Assembly (NCBI GenBank): GCA_017615355.1
Contig: JAGAAJ010000051.1
Span: 1 to 33,129, forward strand
Origin: Prevotella sp.
GTDB taxonomy: Bacteria; Bacteroidota; Bacteroidia; Bacteroidales; Bacteroidaceae
Length of the DNA: 33,129 nucleotides
Direction: 5' to 3'
The translations under genes were made by a program, and so were the position numbers. Positions 6,337 to 14,370 of this stretch are shown here, piece by piece. Numbering within the stretch: position 1 is the first letter of the stretch; every line of letters starts with the position of its first letter. The notes under the pieces are model-generated. The model saw nothing but the letters and a program-made list of their open reading frames with translations. It was not told where the DNA came from and ran no database searches.

Positions 6337-7146
6337 ATGAGACAAGTAATGATTACCCTTCTCGCATTATTGCTGAGCACCGTCGCTGCCCAGGCACAGC
6401 ATCAGCAGTATCAGCAAGTGAACGACATCCCCTACACCGAATCCTCCGACGCCTATGCTCAGGAGCGCTGCAAGCTTGACGTGTACTACTCCACAGAACT
6501 GAAGGATGCTCCAGTGGTGGTGTGGTTCCACGGTGGTGGCATCGAGGGCGGCAACAAGCACATCGACCAGGAGCTGAAGAACAGCGGACTGGTAGTGGTC
6601 GCTGCCAACTACCGCTTGCTGCCGAAGGCCAACATCGATGATATCCTCGACGATGCCGCAGCAGCCGTGGCCTGGACCTATAAGAACATCGAGAAATACG
6701 GTGGCAGCCATCGCAAGATCTTCGTTGCAGGGCACTCCGCCGGAGGCTATCTGCTCGACATGATCGGTCTCGACAAGAAATGGCTCGCGAAGTACGGTGT
6801 CGACCCCGACTCCCTAGCAGCCCTCGTGCCCTTCAGCGGACAGTGCATCACCCACTACAACATCCGCAAGCAGCAGGGCATCAGCCCTCTGCAGGCCACC
6901 ATCGACCAGTATGCCCCTCTCACCTACATCCGTCCTGATGCTCCGCCCATCGTCATTATTTCAGGTGACAGGGAGCTGGAACTCTACGGACGCTACGAGG
7001 AGCAGGCCTATTTCTGGCGGATGCTGAAGCTCGTAGGTCACAAGGACGTCACCCTCTACGAGATTCAGGGCTTCGATCACGGTGCCATGTTCCGTCCGGC
7101 CTATCACATACTGAAGCAGCACATCAAGCGGTTGACAGCCAAGTAG
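6337..7146 (+). CDS. secreted alpha/beta hydrolase (HSL-type esterase family)
   Basis: 269 residues. The N-terminus MRQVMITLLALLLSTVAAQAQ is a signal peptide with a likely cleavage after AQA. The oxyanion-hole motif HGGG (65-68), nucleophile elbow GHSAGG (Ser134), acid Asp211 in ISGDRELE and His248 in FDHG make a complete catalytic triad of the Abhydrolase_3/HSL type. The family hydrolyses short-chain esters, including acetyl or acyl groups on sugars and small molecules; the substrate cannot be read here. It is a single-gene unit with its own promoter box, divergent from the AAA+ ATPase and convergent with the exonuclease. Confidence 0.85.
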   Translation: MRQVMITLLALLLSTVAAQAQHQQYQQVNDIPYTESSDAYAQERCKLDVYYSTELKDAPVVVWFHGGGIEGGNKHIDQELKNSGLVVVAANYRLLPKANIDDILDDAAAAVAWTYKNIEKYGGSHRKIFVAGHSAGGYLLDMIGLDKKWLAKYGVDPDSLAALVPFSGQCITHYNIRKQQGISPLQATIDQYAPLTYIRPDAPPIVIISGDRELELYGRYEEQAYFWRMLKLVGHKDVTLYEIQGFDHGAMFRPAYHILKQHIKRLTAK

Positions 7147-7156
7147 GAGCCCTGAG

Positions 7157-7170
7157 TCCACATATGTGGA
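7157..7170. other. 14-bp perfect palindrome between convergent genes
   Basis: TCCACATATGTGGA lies in the 36-bp gap between the hydrolase and exonuclease ends. It is not followed by a T-run on either strand. It could be a weak bidirectional stop or a protein-binding site. Confidence 0.4.
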
Positions 7171-7182
7171 TAAGTGAAATAA

Positions 7183-7674
7183 CTACAGAATCTCCCTTGC
7201 TATCCAGGCACAGGCTTCGGCATCGGCGAGTGCATGATGGTGGTTTTCCAGTTGATAACCACAGGCAGCGGCAACGGTGTGCAGCTGGTGGTTGGGCAAA
7301 TAAGGAAGTTTTCGACGAGATATGCACAAGGTGTCGTAAAACTCGTAGTCAGGGTAGTCCATCTGATAGACACGCATCACGGCTTTCAGGCAGCCCTCAT
7401 CAAAAGGCTTGTTGTGGGCCACGAGGGGCAGGCCTTCAATCAGAGGTTCTATCTGCGCCCACACCTTGGGAAAGACGGGAGCTTCCTCCGTATCTTCACG
7501 GCAGAGGCCATGCACCTGGCTGCACCAGTAGTTATAGTAGTTCGGCTCGGGCTGAATGAGCGAATAGAACGAATCCACTATCTCGCCATCTCGCACAATG
7601 ACAACACCTACAGAGCAAACGCTGCTGCGCTCGTTGTTGGCTGTCTCAAAATCTATAGCTGCAAAATCTCTCAT
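7183..7674 (-). CDS. DnaQ-like 3'-5' exonuclease (DEDDh)
   Basis: 163 residues covering a single RNase-T/DnaQ exonuclease domain. Visible catalytic residues are Asp8 and Glu10 in IDFET, Asp92 in HNKPFD, His147 and Asp151 in HALADAEA, the DEDDh pattern. The enzyme would remove nucleotides from 3' ends using two metal ions; in Bacteroidales such short members are usually annotated simply as 3'-5' exonucleases and may act in proofreading, repair or RNA trimming. No helicase or polymerase domain is attached. It lies 72 bp downstream of the end of the five-gene protease operon on the same strand and may be read by readthrough. No strong promoter of its own was seen. Confidence 0.85.
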   Translation of the reverse strand: MRDFAAIDFETANNERSSVCSVGVVIVRDGEIVDSFYSLIQPEPNYYNYWCSQVHGLCREDTEEAPVFPKVWAQIEPLIEGLPLVAHNKPFDEGCLKAVMRVYQMDYPDYEFYDTLCISRRKLPYLPNHQLHTVAAACGYQLENHHHALADAEACAWIAREIL

Positions 7675-7746
7675 ACTGTGTGCGCCAAATGGTGGCAGAG
7701 GTAAGAATATTTTGGGGGTGTGGCGTTACATAAGGCCCCCTAAAGA

Positions 7747-9186
7747 CTATTTCACCACTACCTTCTTGGTGGTTCCATCCTGCATTACTACGATGTTGAG
7801 GCCCTTCTGTAGCTTGCTGTGCAATTTGCCGTTGGGGCTGTAGATGCGCAGCTGCCCTTGCTGGGCCATCATCATGATTTCAGCAATGCCCGTCTCATAG
7901 ACTGCCGTCACCGTCACATCGTGTGCAGGCATCGTCTCAGGCAAGCCCATCCATTCAAAGGATACGTAGTCGCCCTCTGGCTGTGGCTCTGGCGTAATTG
8001 TAGCTCCAAATTCATACACCACCTGCTTGTATACCACCTCATCAATCATATAGGTCAGCGTATAGCTGTTGATGCTGAACGTTCCGTTCACCGTCACATC
8101 GTGTGCAGGCATCGTCTCAGGTATCTCACTCCAACCAGAGAAGGTGTAACCTTCCTTGGTAGGTTCCGGCTCAGGGGTGATGGTTTCATTCTGCTTCAGA
8201 GTAAACTTTTTATACACTTCTCCATCCACGATATAGGTCAGGGTATAGCTTTCTGGCTCGGTAACGATGAGTGTTCCGTTGATATATGAGATGTCGTAAT
8301 TCTGTGCCTTAGCCCCACTCAGTGTAATAGGATATTCTCCAGGTGCGCTATCATCCGTAGCGTCACACGTTACAATGGGCTTGGTAGTGAGCACGGCGCT
8401 TGTCTCGTTGTTCTTGAAACCCTCGTATGTCAGCATAAACTCCGGCATCGCTTCATACTGCCGTTTCGTGTACTCCCCTGCACTGATGGTCAGCGGAGAC
8501 TTGGTAATAGTCAACGTGCCTGCTATATATGTGACGTTATAGTTGCTGACTGTTCCTTGAGTAATGATGATAGGATATTCGCCCACGGGTGACGTCGCCG
8601 TGGCCTCGCAGCTGATTTCAGGTGCACCTTCCAAAGCTCCCCCCGTCACTGTATATTCAAACGTTGGGTTTGCCTCGCCATACTCACGGTTGCAACTCGT
8701 CACCGTCACTACTGATGGTTCTACAATCGTTATAGGAAAAGCCATCTCCTCATATGTAGGGCCTGTAGCATCGGCCTTGGCCAGTTTCACCTGACGGAAA
8801 TAGCCCATCCGCTCACCATACTGAAGCCATTCGGCAGCTCTAACCGTCAGTTTAACGATATTACCGCTATTGCCCACTATCGGTTCACCGCTCATAGCAG
8901 CAGAGAGGAAGCGATAAGCTCCATCTTCCTGTTTCGACATTTCGAGCTTCGTGCTCTCTGGCATACGACTGCGGTCTGCACTATAAGCCTCCACCGTGAT
9001 TCCTTCTGGCAAGTACAGGTCGAACTGGAATGCCACGTATGCAACATCATTATCTAAGGAGATGCTCACCTCCTTCGTCTCACCTGCGGAAATCTTAAAG
9101 TCATTGACAGTAACCTTATCCTCTGCCTTCAGCAGATTACATATTGCCAAAGCCAATGCGGCAATCATCATTATTCTTTTTTTCAT
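7747..9186 (-). CDS. surface protein: cohesin-like domain, MBG repeats, InlB-type repeats, sorting tail
   Basis: 479 residues, starting at ATG 9186 (MKKRIMMIAALALAICNLLKA, a signal peptide). Residues about 25-155 resemble a cohesin-like beta-sandwich (VAFQFDLYLPEGITV). Residues about 160-310 hold two MBG-type modules ending in YIAGTLTITKS and YINGTLIVTE. Residues about 313-430 hold two Listeria-Bacteroides (InlB B-type) repeats, YTLTYIVDGEVYKK and YTLTYMIDEVVYKQ, each ending PETMPAHDVTV. The tail (445-479: LRIYSPNGKLHS ... KKVVVK) looks like a type A T9SS sorting domain. It is the last gene of the five-gene operon, 7 nt after the previous stop. A role as surface anchor or scaffold is inferred, with no enzyme domain visible. 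Confidence 0.8.
   Translation of the reverse strand: MKKRIMMIAALALAICNLLKAEDKVTVNDFKISAGETKEVSISLDNDVAYVAFQFDLYLPEGITVEAYSADRSRMPESTKLEMSKQEDGAYRFLSAAMSGEPIVGNSGNIVKLTVRAAEWLQYGERMGYFRQVKLAKADATGPTYEEMAFPITIVEPSVVTVTSCNREYGEANPTFEYTVTGGALEGAPEISCEATATSPVGEYPIIITQGTVSNYNVTYIAGTLTITKSPLTISAGEYTKRQYEAMPEFMLTYEGFKNNETSAVLTTKPIVTCDATDDSAPGEYPITLSGAKAQNYDISYINGTLIVTEPESYTLTYIVDGEVYKKFTLKQNETITPEPEPTKEGYTFSGWSEIPETMPAHDVTVNGTFSINSYTLTYMIDEVVYKQVVYEFGATITPEPQPEGDYVSFEWMGLPETMPAHDVTVTAVYETGIAEIMMMAQQGQLRIYSPNGKLHSKLQKGLNIVVMQDGTTKKVVVK
7908..8121 (-). repeat. 34-bp exact direct repeat, 180-bp period, in the InlB-type modules
   Basis: 7908-7941 and 8088-8121 are identical over 34 bp, encoding PETMPAHDVTV in both modules. 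Identity at the DNA level well above the rest of the modules suggests recent duplication or gene conversion. Confidence 0.75.
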
Positions 9187-9193
9187 AGCGAAA

Positions 9194-10381
9194 TTATCTA
9201 ATGACCACTTTCTTATTATTGATAATGTAAATACCTTTGACCAATTGATCACGTTTCGTGTCAATCTGTCGACCTGAGACGTCGTGAATCCTATTATCAT
9301 GGCTATAAGAAACACTCTGGATTTCTGTCTTCATCCCAATCTTACTATCAGTGAAACAGTCTGCCTTACCATCAGGAGTGACAAAAAGAATGTTGCTGAA
9401 TTCTATTTCACCACAGGTTGTGCCAGATAGGCTGAGTCTGAGCAGTCCACTATCGAAAAAAGGTAACGGCTCGCTCTCCATCGACAAAGCCACCACCGTA
9501 TATCGATTCTCGCCATTCTTAGCAAATTGGAGCGAATGATTTGTCTTACCAATCCATTCTACACCCAGTATATCTGCACCCTGCGGTACCTCTACGTCAA
9601 ATTGGAATGAAGTAAATCTGCCGGCATTGCCTATGCCAAACAGCAGTCCTTTTTCATCTGATGTCAGGTTGATAGACTCCTGTGCATCTTTCTGTCGTGC
9701 CAACATCCTTGCAGAAGCTGGATTGCTACTGCCACTAAGTATCACGTTGATAATAGCCGTCACATCAAACACGTCCACCTCGCCATCGTTGTTCATATCG
9801 ACCAGAGAGTAGTCGTATACACCAGAAGAATAACCAAGAATGTAGTTCACCGTGATAGTAGCATCCTGAACATCTACGTTGCCGCTGCCCGTGATATCAC
9901 CAGCAATAGGTCTATCAACGATATAAGCCCAATAGGGTTCAGAATAGACAAAACCTTCTTCATTACCGGATAGTATCCTACAATATGAGATCAATTCCTC
10001 ACCAATATTAATATCGCTCGCAGCTTTAACGCGGATCTTAACATTTGAAGTACATGGGACATTAGTTGTAGAATAAACGACACATCTCATCGATCTATCT
10101 GTCTCGTTAACATATACAGATGCCGTATGAGTGGTTTGTGTTTCATCCTCAAAGGTCAGAAAACTTCCGTCTTCTGTCACAGGAACAAAAGATAAACCTT
10201 TAGCAAGTGATAATTCGAACTGATAGCCGCGACTTGCATTTACATAGAATGTCACATCCTTCGTCTGACCAGGAAACATATTTCCGTAATATTGTGCCAT
10301 ACATTTTCCTGTTGCCAAAATCCATAGCATGAGGAATAAATATAAACATCTATTGTATTTCATCATCATTCTATTTTTCAT
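9194..10381 (-). CDS. dockerin and cohesin-like exported protein (paralogue 2)
   Basis: 395 residues from ATG 10381; later ATGs at 10369, 10366 and 10363 are possible. The N-terminus up to about residue 30 is a signal peptide ending in CMAQ, so a lipoprotein is conceivable but the lipobox is poor. Residues 31-155 form a beta-rich, cohesin-like region. Residues 161-215 are a type I dockerin-like pair of calcium loops (DITGSGNVDVQD and DMNNDGEVDVFD). Residues about 237-340 form a second cohesin-like beta-sandwich (FTSFQFDVEVPQG ... SGLLRLSLSG ... NILFVTPDG). The end (363-395, GIYIINNKKVVIR) resembles a T9SS sorting tail. It is closely similar to the gene at 13345-14343 from the dockerin onward. 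Its start ATG overlaps the upstream stop by 11 nt, implying coupled translation. Confidence 0.8.
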   Translation of the reverse strand: MKNRMMMKYNRCLYLFLMLWILATGKCMAQYYGNMFPGQTKDVTFYVNASRGYQFELSLAKGLSFVPVTEDGSFLTFEDETQTTHTASVYVNETDRSMRCVVYSTTNVPCTSNVKIRVKAASDINIGEELISYCRILSGNEEGFVYSEPYWAYIVDRPIAGDITGSGNVDVQDATITVNYILGYSSGVYDYSLVDMNNDGEVDVFDVTAIINVILSGSSNPASARMLARQKDAQESINLTSDEKGLLFGIGNAGRFTSFQFDVEVPQGADILGVEWIGKTNHSLQFAKNGENRYTVVALSMESEPLPFFDSGLLRLSLSGTTCGEIEFSNILFVTPDGKADCFTDSKIGMKTEIQSVSYSHDNRIHDVSGRQIDTKRDQLVKGIYIINNKKVVIR

Positions 10382-13331
10382 TAATCATATCTGTTAATTT
10401 CAACACATCCCTGATATCAATAAAGCCATCTTCATTGACATCGGCTACTTGAGGATTGACATACTTAGAAGTGTCCTTGCCAGATATAGCATCGGACAAA
10501 ACAACAATGTCATCGTTTGAAAGACTACCGTCTCCATTCACATCGCCCATCAAGACGTACGACATCTCCTGAATGTTGGCGAACTTTTTCCATCCGTCTG
10601 TATTCTGATACTTGCTCTTACAACCATACGGAACATATAGAATTGCGTTCTGATAGATGATGTCAGGAGTCTCAGATTCTTCAACGATATATCCATTCTG
10701 AGTAATATTATAACTAAACATATCATCTGGTATCGGAATCGGGTTCTTTGATAACGATGTTATTTCTTTTAACGGACATCTTGCAAAAACATTGTCCTTG
10801 ACATCGCTCAGGCTTGCTGGCAATATGATAGTACTGAGAGGGCATCTTTGAAATGCCCAATGCCCCAATCTCACAAGTGTGGAAGGGAATGTAACGGTCA
10901 TTAGGTCATCGCATCCCCAGAAAGCCCCCTCGTCAACACTCACAACTCCTTCAGGGAGATTAATGATTTTCAGACCTTTACGTCCTTTAAATGCCATACT
11001 CTGAATAACTTGAGTGCCCTCTGGGATATATGAGTTACTGGCACCGACCTCAATAGCCCATGCATTGCCCAATATACGTACGACATTACTATTACCTGGT
11101 GAATCGAAATAAAGGTTAGCAGGATCTACGGTAATAGTAGTCAGTCCCCAACAATCCTGAAAAGCTCCTGCAGAAAACTCTATCACATGTTTGGGTACAT
11201 GAAGAGTTGTCAAAGTAGGCAACCAACTAAATCCTGGTGGACAAATCCGATCAACGCTTTCAGGTATAAAAGAATTAAGACCTGCACATAATAGTTGATT
11301 CCTTTCCGTTATAATTATGGCACCACAGTTATCTCTTGAGTCGTAAATTGGGTTCCCATTTTCCACCTCAAAGAATTCACGAGCGGTACAATAAGCGAAA
11401 GCATCATCATGGATGTCAGTAACTGTTTTTGAGATATAAACATTTTTAAGGGATGTACAACTATAAAATGCGTTGCCTTCTATGACTTTTAATCCTTCGT
11501 TGGCTCTAAACTCTACAAGACCAGAACACTGGAAAGCACCATTCTTTATAGTGGTGACGGTACTTGGCAATTTTATGCTTTTCAGGTTGCTACAACCAAA
11601 AAAGCAAATTACTGGAATAGTTATGATTCCTTCAGGAAGAGAGATGGATTGTAGGTCTGGACATCCCCCACTAAATGCTCCTAAACCGATTGATGACACT
11701 CTATATCCCTCTACAGTCTCTGGAATAACTACATCTCCGTAAAGACCATAGCCACTGACCAATTCAACCCTCTTATTGGCTGCGTCTGTAATGACATATA
11801 TAATGGTTCCCCCATTCGTTTCAACTGTAAAGTATTGACCAATGCTTACCAGTGAAAGGGTATTTCCTTCTATCTTAACCCAGATACTGCGGTGTTCTGC
11901 ACCTTCTGCTTTCTGCCATTCCGATGACTCGTTTTCCCGATATACTGCCATGAGCCGGTAAGTGCCTTCAGGATAGTTCGCGCCAAAAAATAGGGTTGTA
12001 GAACTATAGATAAGATCGTCAGGGTTTAAGTCACCAGATCCTACCGCAAACAATTCTTTTAACGTATTACCCTGATATAATGCAAAGCCAATTTCAAAAT
12101 TCTTTGTTTCTAACAGGGAATTCTGAATTTTCCAGTCAAAAGATACAGAGAAATCATCTTCATTGGATGCTCTACTGACAGAAGAAACCGGAGATGCCAT
12201 GTAGGTCACTGTAATAGGTTTGTAGTCGGCTGCCCCACCATGCGGTTTCTGGATACCGATGATTGCGGTCTGGTTGAACGAATAGCCTTCCTTTCCACGA
12301 GGATCCATGGAAAGTGCGAAATAACCATCATATAATTCACCAGAACCCCAACCCCAGTTGATATAATACAATCCATCAGCATATCCATGACAGATAAATG
12401 CATGTCCTTCTCCAGAAATAGCAGCAACACCACCATAAATTACTGGACGACCGTTTTGGAGTTCCTGATAGATGACGTTTTCCCAATCTTCATCACTATA
12501 TCCATCCCGATAGACGATATGTGCCCCTCCGTCATAGTCAAAAAAATTGATTAATGCAGCAGGAACAAGAGCACCCGATGCTATGGAAGCATCAAGGCTA
12601 TATTCCATCTTAACAGACGTTCCACATAATAGCATCAAATTGGATATAGCATCTATCTGTTCCTTACTATATTCTTCCCAACTATTGTATTGATCCATTA
12701 TCTTGTCCCAACCAATCGTGGTAATGGGTTGAGCAGGCACGTCGATTCCAGTCATTGTGGTTGTATAGCCAGGAATAACATTCGTGGTCTGGATTGGCCA
12801 TTGATAGTAATTCATTACCTGAGCCATCGCCGTTGCCACACATCCTGTCAAGCAGTGCTGACCATCAATAGTCGGGCATTGTTCATTGTATGGACTCCCC
12901 TGTGCCCATGTGGAAGTTATCATCGGAGTAATGGCGGGTCTTGAATCAGGAGCTTTACATACTTTATTTGCCGTTGAACGTTCATCGAGGCTGTTGATAT
13001 ATTGGCTGTAATAATCTAGCCACCACCTCACGTTACTTGGCGCAAGATCCAAGTCCATTTTTCCGTGCTCTGAATAGCCAAGTATCTCAGGAACACGGTC
13101 ATCACCACCAACAATGACAAAGCCACCCTTCTCTACGTTGAAGATATAATAGGCTTGATTGGCATCTTTTTGCGGTGCACGATTCATTTTTCGGGCATTG
13201 TCCTTTGTGATAATCTGTTTTCCTTGCAAAAACTGTAGAGCTTTCTGCATAGCTTCCTGTTCGCTGATTTGTTTGGCATCAGCCAAAGTCTGTGTAAGCA
13301 GAGCTATCATTAGTAATAATAGTTTCTTCAT
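10371..13331 (-). CDS. C10 (streptopain-like) cysteine protease with BspA LRRs and dockerin
   Basis: 986 residues, starting at ATG 13331 (signal peptide MKKLLLLMIALLTQTLADA). Residues about 20-125 match the C10 propeptide/inhibitor type. The protease domain (about 130-370) carries Cys164 in LTGCVATAMAQ, His310 in GEGHAFICHGYA and the INWGWG segment (324-329), as in streptopain and Prevotella interpain. A beta-rich linker (about 375-520) is followed by BspA-type LRR_5 repeats (about 530-880; e.g. LRLGHWAFQRCPLSTIILPA-type units). Residues 929-986 are a dockerin with two calcium loops (DVNGDGSLSNDD and DVNEDGFIDIRD). No T9SS tail follows, so surface attachment might depend on the dockerin. It is the third gene of the operon, 13 nt after the preceding gene. 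Likely substrates are host or dietary proteins (inference). Confidence 0.88.
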   Translation of the reverse strand: MKKLLLLMIALLTQTLADAKQISEQEAMQKALQFLQGKQIITKDNARKMNRAPQKDANQAYYIFNVEKGGFVIVGGDDRVPEILGYSEHGKMDLDLAPSNVRWWLDYYSQYINSLDERSTANKVCKAPDSRPAITPMITSTWAQGSPYNEQCPTIDGQHCLTGCVATAMAQVMNYYQWPIQTTNVIPGYTTTMTGIDVPAQPITTIGWDKIMDQYNSWEEYSKEQIDAISNLMLLCGTSVKMEYSLDASIASGALVPAALINFFDYDGGAHIVYRDGYSDEDWENVIYQELQNGRPVIYGGVAAISGEGHAFICHGYADGLYYINWGWGSGELYDGYFALSMDPRGKEGYSFNQTAIIGIQKPHGGAADYKPITVTYMASPVSSVSRASNEDDFSVSFDWKIQNSLLETKNFEIGFALYQGNTLKELFAVGSGDLNPDDLIYSSTTLFFGANYPEGTYRLMAVYRENESSEWQKAEGAEHRSIWVKIEGNTLSLVSIGQYFTVETNGGTIIYVITDAANKRVELVSGYGLYGDVVIPETVEGYRVSSIGLGAFSGGCPDLQSISLPEGIITIPVICFFGCSNLKSIKLPSTVTTIKNGAFQCSGLVEFRANEGLKVIEGNAFYSCTSLKNVYISKTVTDIHDDAFAYCTAREFFEVENGNPIYDSRDNCGAIIITERNQLLCAGLNSFIPESVDRICPPGFSWLPTLTTLHVPKHVIEFSAGAFQDCWGLTTITVDPANLYFDSPGNSNVVRILGNAWAIEVGASNSYIPEGTQVIQSMAFKGRKGLKIINLPEGVVSVDEGAFWGCDDLMTVTFPSTLVRLGHWAFQRCPLSTIILPASLSDVKDNVFARCPLKEITSLSKNPIPIPDDMFSYNITQNGYIVEESETPDIIYQNAILYVPYGCKSKYQNTDGWKKFANIQEMSYVLMGDVNGDGSLSNDDIVVLSDAISGKDTSKYVNPQVADVNEDGFIDIRDVLKLTDMINEK

Positions 13332-13344
13332 ATGCACAACTTGT

Positions 13345-14343
13345 TTATTTGATGACTACTTTATTATTGCCAATCATATAGATGCCCTTGCCCAACTCTT
13401 CGCGTTTAATGATCAGCCTACGGCCCGACAGGTCGAATATCTGTTCACCCTGTGTACAGGTGATGCCATGAATGCCTGATGTCATGTTCAGCGTACTATT
13501 GCCGAAACGGGCAGCCTCACCTTGCGGTGTGACAAAGAGTACGTTGCTGATGCCTACCTCTCCGCTGCCCATTCCTGAGAAACGAAGCCTGAGCAATCCT
13601 TCGCCTGTCGACGGCAATGGTGAACTCTCTAACGACAAGGCTACTACCGTATAGCGACTCTCGCCTGTCTTGGCAAACTGCAAGGAGTGGTTTGTTGTCT
13701 GGCTCCAGTCAATTCCCAGAAGTTCTACCCCCTGAGGCACCTCAACATCGAATTGGAATGAGGTGAACCTATTGGCATTAGCTATATCAAGCAGAACACC
13801 TTTGCCGTCAGCAGTCATATTGACGGACTCTGAGGATTCGTGCTGTCGTATATTACTCCTTGCTGACATCGAATTACCGCCACCGCTCAATATGACATTG
13901 ATGATGGCCGTCACGTCAAACACATCTACCTCACCGTCGCCATTCATATCGGCCACTGTCATATCTGAGCCCTCACCACTCTCGGGGTTAAGGATATAGT
14001 TCACCACGATGGTGGCATCCTGAATATCTACTGTGCCGCTACCCGTCACGTCGCCCTGTACTACCACCACCTCACGGGTAAACAATCGCTTAATCTCTGG
14101 GCAGGGTACAGATGTGTTGCCTGCTGCTGTTTGTATTTCTATCGTATTGACACCTTCTTCTCCTCCATACGAGTATTGCAGCTGCGGGAAGTCATCTGTG
14201 ATGCGGAAAGCCAATTCCGTACCGTCGTTTCTCTCGACGACCATTTCAAACTTGGCGGTCTGTGCCAGTCCGTTTATCGGGAGCCATACAAGAAGGAAGA
14301 GCAACACGGCCCAATGCCTGAGGTTGTTGTTACTTGTATTCAT
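13345..14343 (-). CDS. dockerin and cohesin-like exported protein (paralogue 1)
   Basis: 332 residues, starting at ATG 14343, with a signal peptide ending near LPINGLAQ. A short beta-rich N-domain is followed by a dockerin-like pair (residues 97-153; DVTGSGTVDIQD and DMNGDGEVDVFD), a cohesin-like domain (about 173-275; FTSFQFDVEVPQG ... EGLLRLRFSGMG ... NVLFVTPQG) and a tail ending GIYMIGNNKVVIK that resembles a T9SS sorting signal. From the dockerin on it is a close paralogue of the gene at 9194-10381; the N-terminal domains differ. It lies 27 nt after the M64 protease gene. Carrying dockerin-like and cohesin-like parts with a sorting tail in one chain, it is a plausible adaptor for the operon's proteases. 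Confidence 0.8.
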   Translation of the reverse strand: MNTSNNNLRHWAVLLFLLVWLPINGLAQTAKFEMVVERNDGTELAFRITDDFPQLQYSYGGEEGVNTIEIQTAAGNTSVPCPEIKRLFTREVVVVQGDVTGSGTVDIQDATIVVNYILNPESGEGSDMTVADMNGDGEVDVFDVTAIINVILSGGGNSMSARSNIRQHESSESVNMTADGKGVLLDIANANRFTSFQFDVEVPQGVELLGIDWSQTTNHSLQFAKTGESRYTVVALSLESSPLPSTGEGLLRLRFSGMGSGEVGISNVLFVTPQGEAARFGNSTLNMTSGIHGITCTQGEQIFDLSGRRLIIKREELGKGIYMIGNNKVVIK

Positions 14344-14370
14344 ATCTTACTACTATTATATTGTTCAATA

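Noticed and set aside
7675-7746. Intrinsic terminator for the five-gene operon
   Set aside because: Only a weak GGGGG/CCCCC pairing is present downstream of the stop, without a convincing T-run.
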